Below are positions 29,501-44,500 of a stretch of 64,000 nt of DNA, one piece after another. A program made the position numbers and the translations under genes. Under the pieces are notes generated by a model. That model searched no databases and was not told the origin of the DNA. It was given only the letters and a program-made list of their open reading frames with translations. The DNA is from Neelides folsomi (Eukaryota; Arthropoda; Collembola; Neelipleona; Neelidae), in NCBI GenBank assembly GCA_034687125.1, contig JAQGBZ010000309.1, positions 1 through 64,000 on the forward strand, read 5' to 3'. Numbering within the stretch: the first letter of the stretch is position 1; each line of letters opens with the position of its first letter.

Positions 29501-32500
29501 CACAAATGCTCCACGTCATATCCCATTACTTTACGATTGTATTACAAAGACACATAGAGGGATAGATCGGTCAACGTGTGCTATTATTCCGCACAGACAT
29601 TATTATGAATCTCACAATGAGTGTCTGTCTCTGTCTAGTGAATTCTTGAAAGAAATGTCTTTTTACAGAATGCGCATATTGTGATTGTAAATAGTCGCTT
29701 ATCCTTCCTTCATCAACTCCTATGTACTTTAATGCCAAAATTGTGAATTTGCTACGTGTTTATGGCTGGTGCGAAGTTTACACACTTTCTTATATATCTA
29801 CATACAATATTTAAATATTTATGCAGAGAGCGTTAACTTCTGAAATTGAGGAAATGAAATGGCCCATTGTTAACTTACAATTAGAACTTTTCAAAAAATT
29901 TTCTCCATTAAATAATAAATAATAAGTGCAACACATGCGTATGATCATGCTTATTATGAATTTTATTTTATGCTAAGCCATAATTTTATTTTTATTAGTT
30001 AATCTTTTTTTATTAGTAAATCTTTTTTTATTTTTAATTGTAAATCTTTTTTAATATGCAAAATACACTTGAAGTAAGTTAATAAATTATTTTTAAATAA
30101 ACAATAACCAGGATAAAATAAATAATATAATGACTTGAGGGCAATTGTGTGTCCATTGTGGAAGTCACATCCTCATTTCAGGCTCAGTCTGCTTGACATG
30201 TAGTTAAAAAAATTAAAGACATTACGTGATCTCTGGGAGTAAAGTCACTTCAAGATGACTAACTCACTAACTCTTCATTATCCAAGCCCTCAATCTTATT
30301 TTAAAAAATTGGATAGGTTGGTCAAGGAAGATCCAAAGAGTTCACAAGTAGGGAACTGTGTTCAATATCCCACTTTTATGCTTATCAGCACCTTCTCATC
30401 AGCTCACCTCGTTAGGACAGGCCTCATGGGTATTTCTTATTACGTTTTAGAGGATGGTAATTGGACTCTACGCAAGAAGCAGGTGAAATGGTGCAAGAAA
30501 GTAAAATATGGGTTTAGGACCAGGGAAGTTACAAGGATGTATAATGCATACAAGTATGTATATTTAAATGTAGTTTAATAAAGGTAGGAGCTTTAACAGC
30601 TTTAGGGAGTTAGTTGAGATTCATAAAGTGTTTTACCACCTCCCAACTACGCGGCGACCTCTCATTTATTTTATTATGATAACCATCAATCAAAATTCCC
30701 CAGTTTATATTAGAAAGCAAATAACTTTTAAATATAACATACTTTAGCTATACCGATTTACCGATGCCGATAACCATGCTAAAATTGTATTTTTTCATTG
30801 ATGGAATATGATTGATGAATCATATTGAACGCGGAGGTTTTTTTATGCCTTGCAAAGCTTTGTCAATTAACATTCTAACAATGAATTAAGTTAACTCTTG
30901 GTAATAAGAAACTTCAGAAGCAAACACGACGATAATTTGTATTTACCAATAGACACCATAAGTGGTTTGAACTAGGAAGACTTTATTGAGTTAAAAAGAC
31001 AATCTATGCTCAACTTGTGTGGAGTAATTCCCATGTTGTGCATGATGTTTTTTATGGCTAAATTACCCCTTTCTCTTTATTTAACCCCACTAGTCATTAT
31101 CATTGTTCATAAAAATGAGGTGTTGAAAAATTAGCAAACAGACATATTTTTCTCCTGGCCCAATTTTAGCATAATCATGAATTTGCTTTCATTGTTAAGT
31201 GCATTGGATTGCTCATGTTCATTAGCGAACTTCTTATCTTATTATTTAATTGATATTTGAGAAATTAGATTGCATTTTTAAAGCGTGTGTATGAATGATG
31301 TGAAAAGTTTACCGTTATCTCCATCAATATCATAGCTGACATTTAAATACAAGTACTTTTGATGACCCTTGGAAGAATCGCAATGTGCGAAACGTGAAAT
31401 TAAAATTATATATAATTCAACCATTTCGAATCCTTTTCTTGAGAATTTCACATGCAAGTCGTAACAGAATTAGGAATGGGAAAATGTACTGTGAAAGTAC
31501 GATAAGTTCGGCAGTTCGATTTTTCATAAATTAAAATATTCTTAGTAACAACATTAAATTTTAACTCATTTGCCCTGACCTTATTATTAATTAATAATTT
31601 AAGAATATGAATAATTAGAACCTTATTAATTAGAGTCTTATAATAATTATAACTTTATTTAATAACTCAGCTTCAACATGTTGAATTAATTATGATCGAA
31701 TTAGAAACTTTAAAAACTATCATTTCTGATAATAAACACAAAACAACATTTTCTTTCCTCTCTTTCTGGCTGTAACCCATTTTTTAATCCGATGCATGCG
31801 GATTGCGGATTGGGGAAACTATAGGTAAGTACGTTCGTTGTGCTGTTTATTGCGATAAATGATAGTTTTTAAAATTTCATATTCGATCATCTTTAATTCA
31901 ACACGTAGAAGATAATGTAATGTTTTAATTATTCATATTCTTAAAGTATTGATTAATACCAAGGCCAGGGCAAATGAGTTAAAATTTTATGTTGTTATTA
32001 AGAATATTTTAATTTATGAAAAATCGAACTGCCGAACTTATCGTTCTTTCACAGTACATAGAAGTGCTTACATATCCTATGTACTTAGTTTTCAAGGAAA
32101 AATGTTCACCTGCAGAATGCGCATTAATAAGGCGAAATTCGAGAAGGGCTACAAGAAGGGTTAAATGTCATTCGGAGTGAACGTGGTAAAATGAGAATCA
32201 GAAGTCGGCATAAAAACTTGCCATATGAGTCATTTGTGTTCACCAGCTTCACCATATTAACCTCTGAGTAAAGTGGAATGGAGCATCGTGGAAAATTATT
32301 TTAAATATTCCAATCAATTCTCATCATAATGCGAGTGAGTCATGCCATACACATTATACTTAATATCATATATCTACTTACTATCTTACATATTATATGT
32401 AAGATAATATTATTCGCAATTTTTCTAAAAGAACGCCGCTACATAAAATCGCACAATAGATTATGAGAGTGTAAGCAAAATGTTTAATAAATTTTCTATG

Positions 32501-35500
32501 AACTATGAGTTTGAGTTCTATGAGAGTAATGAGAATTTTGTATTCATTATGGGAGATTTTTTCTCTACTTTTGTACAAACGATGAGGTTTGAATTTTCCA
32601 TGTGATTTTATGCTAAAATCAAAAGTGTGCGTACATATTTTATGCGATCTTTATTATCTTACACAGATCACACAAATGGACGAAAATTAAATCCTTGACT
32701 CAGATTCTGTTAGAAAACAAGCATACATAGGAAAACTCAATTTGATATGGATTTATATATTTGTTTGATAATAAGTAAGGGTTATTCTGTATTTGAATCA
32801 AGGTATACAACCAACCTTGATTTTATAAAAGGTGATACGTTCATTTTACCAGTAAATCTTTTTTCTCATGGATCGTGCTTTGAAATAAATATTTTTTTAT
32901 CAACAACAACAAAGCAATATGCAATTTTTCCAAATACTTTAATATTAAACTTAAATGTAAATCGAATGTGCCAAGGATCTTTTTAAAATATCTTCAAATC
33001 TGCAAAATTGCGTGTCTGCCTTTTATTAGGACTAAAGTACAATACTTACCTTACATTATAATATTACGCAAATATTCATTATTACAAATATTTCTCATCT
33101 TCAATTTTGAAGATTTACTGATCATGAGAATAACATTTTTAATACACGACTTCTTTATACAGAAAACTATACAGATTACTATACTTGTATAAGTACAGGT
33201 AATATGTAATGTATAAGTCTTATAGATACCATATATAGGATTTGGGATCAGGTACAGGTACGTATAGGTATGAAAAAGATAATTACAACCACGTTATTCC
33301 CAAGTGAGAAATTCAATATAAAGAGATAGGGAGAGCCGTTGACCGTTGTTCGACTGTAGGAGCTGTAGGTTCATATTTCTTCGTCATGTTTTGTTTGTAC
33401 GGTCTTGTGACCGCAGGAGTTTGTGAGAGAGACGCCTCGTCTCCGTTTGATATGCTACGTGCCGATGGGGTTGGAGCCCCTTACTGTACATTCTAATAAC
33501 ATCCAGGGATGTGAGTGAGGGTTCCTGGGAATCCGTTCCAATCCCTTGGCCCATTCAAAAATGGAAAAACTTCGATTGAGGAACCTCAAACCTCTCAATG
33601 GAATTCATGCACAATCTCGACTTCCTTTCGTTTACAATACACCCAAAGAAATAACGACCATTGTTCTTCATTCATGCCTTCAATATTTTTCATCCATCAT
33701 TTGACACATTGATAATTCATCCATTAAGTAATATTATTAGATAGATAGTAATGCATTTAATGCATTGTATTGGATGCTTATTGGATATAACTGCTGTTTT
33801 TTAATTATTGATTTTTTATGATTTATTTTTTAGAGCAACGACTAATCGTACTGTGAAAGAAACTGCAACATTGGAACTCTCCTTTGTCAACTCCCATCTT
33901 CATTTACTTCGTGAACAGTTGGCGGAGCTGAACGGATGCCTCGAAGCTTACCAGGGTCAAGGGTTAGTTACTCATATTATTATTGCCTTTTTTTTACTCG
34001 AGAATATTCGCCAATTATCAATAGGTTGTCTGTCGGCAGTCAATTTAACTTTTACTTTCACATCCTTTTCCACCTGCAAGATGTTACGTCATTTACCCTG
34101 CACTCGTAAAGCACATGCTGGATATTATCTATTTGCTATTTACCTCCTTTACTCCCATGTTTGCTCAATTAAATTCTGAGAAACATATCTAATGTAGTAA
34201 AGAAGGCACATACAAAGCCTTTAATGAATTATGAGCTTTTTATTGTTTAGCAGAGGGCTATGACGATTTTGTATTGTTTAGCATTAGGGCTCTGATGACG
34301 ATATCTGTTAATATTGGAGAGGGTTAAATGTGTGGCTGTGATTCATGCAGGATAATTCATTGATGATTTCCACCATGATGAGTCAAATGAATATGTAAAG
34401 TGGTAGAGGAAAAGGCCAAGACATATGTAAAATCAATAGGTTCAATGGAACGTCCGCCAATTTAATCGTGAAATTCCCCTTCACCGCCCTCCTATCTCTC
34501 CCATTGCATAATGAAGCTTCCTCTCCTAACTCCTAATAATGTCAACGTGGAAGACTTTAATTCATTTGCCTATACAATTTCGTAACAATAACAAGTTGAA
34601 ATGCTTCGGACATGACAAGAGGATTTGTAAATGGAGTATAGAGACATAAATGCAATTTTATTATTGTTCAACCGAAAGGCATCTTTATTTATTAACCATT
34701 ATATTACAATGTGATAAATTAACTTTGCATTTGTAACAATTAAGAAATCCATCAGAATTTCTAAATATAACATGAAGGTTGAGGTCAATTTAAAATATGC
34801 TGAATGACTTAACTAACATTAACATACAGCTACTTATGTATTTATGTATTATCATAATATGTATGTGTATACTTATTGTTAGATCATACTGTAGATCATA
34901 TTTTAAATTATTATTTAAAAATGAACTAAAAAATGTTACTTTGTTTCGTTAACTGATTTTTGATTTGAAGGAAGGGTCAAATGGAAATTTAAGCCAAGCA
35001 ATTGGCTATTTATTCAACATGGGTAGATGAGTTGCAAATTGGTTAATATATGCAAGGGTAACTTCTCCCTGTTTAAATTGATTTTTTCCCAAGTGATTGG
35101 GAATGTTTGTGTTTAGCGAGCCGGGAAATTTGTACCGGTGTGGGGAGGGTCAGAGAAGGAAATAACGACGGTTGACTGCTGCCGACAACTCCAACCTTTT
35201 TTTTATAACGATAATACGATAATGATGATAATTGTTTTTAGACAAGACTCCAGTCTCCCTATGATTCCACTTGGGCTTAAAGAAACAAGAGACATCGACT
35301 TCCGTGAGCCGTTCAAGGTATGTTAAAAAAGTTTTAAATAATGTTTAGCTAATCGACACTCTTCATATCTTTTCTGTCTTTGTTTGTGAAAATAATGAAA
35401 AAGTATACAGGTAGACTGATAGGTATTTACAGGTAGGTATTGAGTGAATAGAATGTAAAGCAAAGCAAGATGCATTTCTTTTTAATAGCTCCACATTACT

Positions 35501-38500
35501 CCCAAAGTCCCGATACATATTAAGATTAATTTACTGGTTAAACTGCTACTTGGCATTTGAGAGTGAAGTTTTATATAATTTGCGTATGTACGAGTATTTG
35601 CATGTAATTGCGTGTGTTTGGATCGAAAGACTCGTCCCGCTAGAAAACATTTAATTCTTTGCCAACTCCCCTTCCAGTCAATCGAGAGATTCTAAAATGA
35701 TATTTTCTAATCTTGATGAACAAGCAAATTCTTCTATATCATTTGTATATAAGACAGATGCTCTTTGGCGAATGTGAACCAAATGAGGAACACGTTTAGA
35801 AATTGCAAGATTGGGTTCAATCTCTAATGAACGGCTTAAAAATGTTTACCTATTAGGATCACACCTGTATTTATCAAATGCGTATATCGTGCCTGTAAGT
35901 ACAAAGGTCAGTATATGATTGTTGTGAAGATTGTTGTGAAGCTGATATTTAATTAAAATATATTTAATCATTAAAGTTTAAATTAAATAGGAAGATGAAA
36001 CAAGAATTTTAGATTTAAGATAAAATGAGCACTTAAGGCTCTTTTCATTCTTTTTGAACCAATTGAATCAAATCTGATAATAATCGCAAAACTAGAGAAA
36101 TTAAAGTAGAGAATTATTGGCCAATATTATGTTATCTTAAATGTATTGTGTTAGGAAGATATTCGAATAAATAATGGCCATTCAATTGGAGATCTTTTTG
36201 AACCGAAATTTCAGTACGGTTTTTAATCTAGATTATTCACATCAGTTAGGTGTCAATTTGAACGACAGGTCTTTATACATTTATCTTAAATACTTCCGTG
36301 TTCTTCTCGCTGTGTCTCAATAATAACAACAATGAGATCGGCTCGGAGTTTCCTATTCATAAGAAGCCAATGAAGGCAATGGAAAGAATCTTGTGGCTGT
36401 ATAGAACATTATGTACGAACTCTCGTATTAAGATTAACATCCTTTTCGATAGCACGTTACCTTCATTGAGGAATTTTTACACGGTCTTTGACCAATTTCT
36501 TATATCAGATTCCTTAAATCAATTTTCGCTGCTTGAAACTAAACGGAGAATTTTATACCTCTGTTCAATTTCAACTTCACGGTCAAATTACAATCATACC
36601 TGTATAGCTTTCATATAGTTTTCATATACAGGCAGTTTTCTATCATGAGAGAGAGAACTCCTTTTTATGAATGAAAATGCTAAAGAGCTAATTTTCTCCA
36701 CTTTTTATATTCAAATGAGATTTAACGGAGTTGGTCATTTTGCCTTTTAGTTTCCAGTTATTCTTAAACACCTCGGATTTCTATCGTTAAATATTCAATT
36801 GGTTTTAAGATGAAAGTTGAGATGTTTCAAAGCACCTCGAGCTGTCATGAAAAAATCCCGATATAAGGTGAAATAAAAACTAGATCTGTCAATTACAATT
36901 ACTTACGATTAGTTAGCTAAAGGACCAAAGAGAAATTCTTGTAAAGCTAATTGAGCCGTCTATTGCCGTTTTAAACCAAGAGATTAAATACTGATGAAAA
37001 AATGCCTTGGTGGGTAAATTATGTTTACAATATATGGTATTAGATATTTATTATAATGGGTATTATGTGAGACTTCCAATGTTGTAATAAATATCAACGA
37101 GTTGGAATTTTTAAGTTCATTGTGTTTTTAATGTGTTGCGAATTGGTTAAATTAAAATTAATCGATTTAATTTTTTTATAAATGTAAAGTATTGTGTACA
37201 TTAGAATATTTTGTTGGCTTCTGGGCTTAACATTTTTCCCAATAAAAATATTTTAAATAATAAAAGAGGAAAACCGGAATAGGATGCCAAGCCAAATTAT
37301 TTCAATGCGGTAGAGCTGGTTCAAGAGCTCATTTCCAAGATTTATTAGATTCCACCTGTTGAACATATCCGAGATAGAGTGAGTGTGGATGAGCGGAAAA
37401 AAAGTGAAATTAAAGACACGTTTGTAATTGCGGGCTTATAGACTTTTACATAATGTTTAAATTATAAGAAGATTCCCCTTCCTCTCCCATCACTCCGTTT
37501 AAGAATGTAGGAAGGGAATTGAATTGAATTGTGAGAGGCCGGGAGTTCAGTTTCTGTAAGAATGAAGGAACTTTTTAACCTGAACGAGTTTCATGGAGGA
37601 TCTGATAAGAGATGAAATGAAAAATTTCCGTTTCGCACTCTCAATTATTTTCTACGGTTGTTCTTGTAGTTTGCAATTAATTGTAATTTCATTTTTGTAA
37701 AATTATAGGATTTTATACTGGAGCATTATAGCGAAGATGGGTCCACATTTAACGATGCAATAAAATCATTCATGGAATTGAGACAGGTAAGAAGAATCAA
37801 TACAAAATTGTTCTGATAGATAATAAAATTAAAATGATTATTTTATAAATTTAATTTAATTTTTTCAACAGGCTATGAGAAGACCATCGCGAACCAAAAG
37901 CGGAGTTCAATTGCTTTTGCGATATCTCGGTGTTCTTTATTATGTTGAACGAAGGTTTTTCCCTTCTGATAGAAACATTGGAGTCTTTTTCGAATGGTAA
38001 AATTTAATTTATTTAATATCATAAATACCCATCTAATAATCTATACATAGAAGATAGAATTCATAATTTAATTGACATATACCTATATTAGAACCAGAGC
38101 TTTCATGTACTTAAACGAACTTAATTCATAATTACATGAGAATTGAACAACGTTTTGTTTATTTAACACTTTCTACCAACAATGTTTGCGAGTTTTACTT
38201 TTCCCTGAAACACTCACTGAAGACGAAAACAGAAGACTAATTGCCTGGTGAAAAGGTTCATGAGTTCATGAGTTTAAATGCGTATTGTGAGTCTTTAAGT
38301 CACAGTCAGTCAGCGAGTTTTAAAGACAATGGAAGATGCTTGACGTTTTTACGCTTGAACTAATATAATGGAAGGAGAATGATTAGGTGATTAGTGAATT
38401 GCTACTGTTGATGAAGAAGAGTCTCATGGGGTTTTTGTCAGTGTGTCACTTTGGTTCCATAATGGAAGAAGAATTGTTCAGGAACGTCTCCTTGGTTGAT

Positions 38501-41500
38501 GTGCGAAGGCGGGAGATAAAGACCAACTTTACACATTTACTTCATTTACACCTCGGTCCAAATCTGTACCAGTGGGGGGAATCACAAGTTGAGTCGCAAT
38601 TCGCAATTCTGCAACAGAATTTCTGCCCACTTGGGAAAGGAAATTTGTTAAAAATCATCCTGCTTGGAATTAGAGTAGGAAATAATACATTATTATAATT
38701 TATTATTGTCAAACTTTCTTTCCACTTCTCCACTCTTACTTTTTCCACTTCGTCAAGGGCCATTGTCAAATTGTCAAAATTTACACCTCATTAAACATTG
38801 ATCATTTTTTATAGTTTTCAAGTACAATGACCGCTCATTTATATCTTTACATATTTAAATATTTCACATAATTAATGGGACTTTACTTACAATCATGATT
38901 TAATGATTTTCAGGATTTTAAAGAAATATCTAATATCTAATCTTGATTTTAAAAATTAATTAATTATGATTTTATAGGTATGATGCTTTGACTGGAGTTC
39001 CAAGCGTCCAGCGTACCGTTGCATTTGAAAAAGCCAGCGTTTTGTTCAATCTCGCCGCTCTTCACACACAAATCGGTTCGAAATTGGAGCGATGCGGGAA
39101 TTCCGAAGGGGCTGATGGAGCTGTTGATAATTTCCTAAGAGCTGCTGGAACATTGCGGTATATTGGAGAACATTTTACTCATCCCCCGTCCTTTGACCTT
39201 TCTGCAACAACACTCGATGCTCTCACATCGCTTCTTCTTGTAAGTTTTGGACATTGAACTCTGAATATATAATTAATATAGGATTTTAATACCAGAGGGA
39301 TAAAGGCAGGTAGTTAATTCCTCGTTGTCCTTTAACAAGGAGTGATAATGAGAATAACTCTCCTCACCACTTAAAGATCCATTACATGCAAGTTTGGAAT
39401 TTTTTGTTTGAATGGTAGTTTAATTAAAGCCCTTCTCGTTATTATGCTACATAAATATGGCCCTGGTTGTATAAATGAGATTAATGATGAGTCGTTACTT
39501 TTCCCATCTTCCTCCATGACTCTCCTTTGTGTTGGATCTTTAATAATAAATTTCAATTTCTACTTCCATTCCTGGAAACTTTTCATTGATTGTCCTCGAC
39601 CAGACATCTTGAGAAGTTCGTTGCTTCGATTCTAAAATTCTCTTTTGAAATGGAAAGCTCAAGAACTCAAACTCAAGATGAATAAACTCTACAGTTGATT
39701 TATATCTCAAAAAAGAACTGTTAAAGAATCTTTAAAGATTCTTAAGTAGGAAGAAGGCGGACAGAGGCACGAAATCTGCAAAATAAAAAAATTAACTTTT
39801 TATTTAAATTTAGGTTCAAGCCCGGGAATGTCTCTTTGAAAAGACGCAGACAGTCGATCAAATCGATAGTAATAAAATGATCGAAAATGGCGTTCAAGGA
39901 GCCGAAGAACAAAGCAAATTGGTCGAATTGTCTCAAGAAGCCAAATTGTTGGCTGATGAGTATGAAAGAGTCGCTGAGCTCCTTGCAGTTGAAGACCTCA
40001 AAGAATTCATCCCACCGGCTTGGTCCTCACTTGTACAGGTAAAAATCCCATTCCATATTAATTTATTTAATAAGATATATTTTATTAAGTACACGTCTTG
40101 GTTATTCCAAAACTCATTACTATTACCATTACGAACCAAAGCATTTATTACTTTTAGTCATACATATACATATACATATAAGTGCGTATATGAATATAAG
40201 GAAATATCATTAAACCAAAGTCATCTTTTGATATCTTTTTATTTTTCTTTCATTTTTGGTCAGACGAGTTTGAAGAGATGTTTTTCTATTACCATTTGGC
40301 ATTTTGAGCCTTGATGAATATGAAGGACAAATCAGCCTTTAAAATTCCCAAATGAATCTAATGTGCTTATTATGCATCGCTGCACGTTCACTCCTGTCAC
40401 CATTCCATCAATTGGATTAACTTGGGATGGACAGAGAACCAAAAGATTCCTACGCAGTTCTTTATCTTTCAAAGCACGTGTTTTTCATTCACTCAGATTT
40501 ATTAGTTATTTCATCAAGGATCTCTCTCAAAGTCTGAATCGCTTATAAATTAAGATCGAACACAACACAAATCCATACATTAAAAATCTTTAGATTGAAA
40601 GCGTTCAAAATGAATGGCATTCTGATTTGCATTCTTAATAATTCTTTACTAATTAACAAGATACTCATCTTATATCTTATTACTTTACTTTCTTATAACT
40701 GTTATAACCCACAGGGAATCCAATCTAATATTCATTATTAAATTCTAAACCTAAATGCCATTTTATTTTATGAGCTAAATACCAATTAAATTATATATGT
40801 ATTTAAATACATCCGCAATCTCTGCTATTATATTCGTTCAATTCAATTATAAATCCATGTCTCTTTATGTAAAATGAAGGGCAAGAAAAATTTCCTTGTA
40901 ATTAATTAAGTTTTATCCAACTACCTAAGTTAGTATATTTTATTCTACCTATATTAAATACATACTTAATATATTTTATATGTAGCTACTTTTTTAAAAT
41001 CATAAGGAGAAAATTGACTTTAGTTTTTTAATATTTTATTCCTCTATACTTATGCGTAAAAATCGTCTTGTAGTGAAATTGCGAATCATTGGGAATCAGG
41101 TTTTAAAGTATGGAGATAATCTTTGGTGTTGTAAAGGAAGTGTTAAGACGGCTGAATTTATTTGTGAGGAATATGGGCGCTGGTGATTTGGTCGACCTCA
41201 ATCTCCATTCTAAGTAGCGAAGGAGGGAACGAGCCACCTACATACATGTGTGTACATTTATTCACAAGTTATTATGCGAGGATTAGAGATATTATACTTT
41301 GTTCGTCGTCGCTTTACAACCCTGAGGTGATGATTACTTCCTTCACCCGGGCCATCATTACCTTAATTTAAACCATTATTCTTACCTAGTGCTCTAAAAG
41401 TAAGTCGAGCTTCGGAGTTTCTCTCCATTCAAGGGAACCGTGTGGTGGTGGAAGACTCAGCGATGGGGGACGTGATAATTTCCAATATGAATTTCGATCC

Positions 41501-44500
41501 TTATCCCACTTCCTATTTCCTACACTTTACAACTTGTGGTGTGGAAAACCATGATTCATAGAAAATAAAAGGATTCTTCACAAAGATCTTGTTCCTGATT
41601 ACACTTTTAGCTCAATTCGCAAAAACCATACTTTGCTATTCTATCTGAACTTGTACATTGCCAGTTATAGTACATCTTTACTTGTAAAATAAGGTACTTG
41701 GTATGGTGTTTATAAGGCAGATCTTTGACAGCTCAAATGTATATGATAGTAATTGAAGATAAAATACATAGTTTATTTGCAGAGACTTGTCGCTTATCTT
41801 TGAAATAGATCCGGTACTGGAATCCCACAAAGTTAATGGTAAAAGTAGGTAGACAATTAGGTCAAGAGCTTCCGGTCCTTTATATAACATGTTGTTGACT
41901 GTGCGAATTTCTTTTGTTTTTCCCATCTCTTGACCAATTAAGAAGGTTATTTTATTACGATGTATGGAACTACACTTATTGAGGGAAAAACATATGAAGG
42001 TTTCTTACTTATACTAATACACTTACTTTTAAATAGTTAGTCCTTACATTTACCTTTAACTTAACTATGCGAATATGAATTTGGCAAACTCACATTTAAT
42101 AACTTTTGCACTCTCATTCAGTGAGATTTTAAATGGTTGAAAATTTATGTGGGTGAATATTCTTTAAGGGTTGATGGATTCAACCTTTGTCAACCTGACG
42201 AGATATGAACTCATATATCAACCATCAGTTCAACATATAACATACTGTGCCATACATAGGTATATGGTATATTAAATATATGTAATTGCTATACAAAAAC
42301 ATATTCCTTTTGTGCTCGATTTCCCTATTATCATTTGGTATATTGTTTCACCAAATTTTGCCTCCTTTTTGTTCTTTGTGGCATTGAGAATTTGAACTTT
42401 TGAGACCTCAAGGGCGAAATTAATTGAAAGAAAATCTAAAAAAGTTAATTAGGAGGAACGTTGATGAGTGCGAATGGAATTTTGAATTAAAAGTTCGCGT
42501 TGCACTCTCTTTGCCTTCACCATTTGGATCTTATTCACCTTATGGAGTTTGGTATAAGGCGGATTAGCTATGCATTAAATGCAAGTACAGATTCCGCGGC
42601 TTACTTTCTCTTTAACGCTGATGACAAAAACTGCAAACTCATAGAGCTTCACTTTCCACTAATAAAAACTTGTGTTTGATTAGTCACATCAGCTTTCTGG
42701 CTCACCAACAACCTCTCAATGAATCTCTTCCTTTATCAACATCAAACAAAAATTTTCAATTGGCGCTTGTTAAATACTTTAAACTCACGGCTAATGCCAC
42801 CTTATTTCTTTACATAAAGGTGTCCAAGTGTCCGAAAATGCACCTGTATGGATAAATATAGATTAAATCCGTTAAAATCAAATGGCATTTGAGTAAAAAG
42901 ATCTTACAATTAATGGCTCAATTCTAAATCTAATAAATAAATGTTGTAGTTTTTGTTGATGTTTTTAAAGAGAGATTTGATATTTATTTTTTTGTGAGTA
43001 AATACACTAATGAAGTAAGATCTAACATACGTAAAATACGTACATGGTTGATGGGCTTTTTAATAACGAAAACTCTTTCACTTTACCACAATAAAATTCA
43101 ATCTTTATTAGAGGTAATATTTGACTACAAATTCCCTGTTCAGTTTGTTAATAAGAGAGATTTATATTACTACCTATGTACTATACATAATACACAGGTA
43201 GTATAGGATAGGATAGTTGCTGATAGTTAAAATTAGTATTAATTTTTTAAATGCAAGATTCATTAAATAGAAATCTCATCAAAATGTTGTTGGCACTCAT
43301 TATAAATAATTTTTCTTGCAAGTATTATTATTACAATGAATTTCAATGATTTATGAAACTTTGCCATAAAGTTGAATCACTTTGACCATACAATTTTAAA
43401 TTGACACTTATTCATGCAATTAAGTAAAAGATCTCTTATGCTCGACAGTCTAAAACTCTAAACACGTGCATAATAGTGAAAGTAAACGACGAATGTTTCT
43501 TTATTTAAATATCCCTTTTAGTTTTTTTTATTCCCCACAACGATTCATCTTATTCAATTCATTCATTAGTTCATTAAATAAAAAGACCATTTCGTGTCAA
43601 TAACTGTCCAACTGTCCAAGAGCCAAACACAGAAAATAGTTTTTAAAACCGCATGCGGTTAAATCACGATATGCATGATAGGAATATTCTATGTAATTTT
43701 GACAGTTTTTCCTAAATCATTCTTTTAACAAATTGACAATTGCAGTTTTCGTGTTAGTTAGTGGCTTTTACTTTAATTTTACTTCCTATTTACAAAAGAT
43801 CATTTTGAAGATTTATACCAATAGATGAGAAAATCAAGAAACATTTAAAGTTTTAAACTAAAATACTTTTTATATAGAGAAGAATCACTGAACCAAGGTT
43901 AATATTGGTTAATACTATCAGTACAGGGTGGGCCACAAGTATCTTTCTTTTTTAAATGAACAATAGTATAAAAAAGAAAGATACTTATGGCCCACCCTGT
44001 ACTTATAATGCTGTTAGGGTTAAGTTAAAAAAACTTTACTTTTGTCTACACATGAACCATTGTTCTTAAACGTGTCTCTTTCTTAATGAGGTTCTGAAAT
44101 ACATTCAACTTCCTTTAAAAATTAATTAAGAATGAGCGACATTATTATCGGAATGTTCATCTTAAAAGTTTTTTCCCTTTTTGTAGTGCAAAATTTCCTT
44201 TTCTTTTAGATTTATATTCTTCTTGGCTTTACCCTCCTCTACACGATTAAATAATAGATAAATTCGCATTATAAAGCTTTACCATATACTTAATGTTAGT
44301 TAGTAATAAAGCGGGCTGTAAAATTATAAAGGAAATTGTCAAGTGAGTCAAAGTAGCTTTGCAGAGGAAACAAGTAAAAAGTTGAGGACGGAAGGATCCA
44401 ATTACAATTATCCAAAAGAAAACGGTACAAGTTGGAGATATGAAAAGGGAAATAATGAGAGGAAGAGGAACATCAAGAGAGGTCTGGAGATAACAACTGA

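Noticed and set aside
30255-30578. 107-codon plus-strand frame in rhophilin intron 2 as a nested gene
   Set aside because: It has an ATG and fair composition, but no domain, no promoter and no splice context; length alone is not enough in this sequence.
38387-38769. Overlapping plus and minus frames within rhophilin intron 6
   Set aside because: No splice sites, no recognisable protein, and they fall between two well-defined BRO1 exons; chance frames in a G+C-richer patch.
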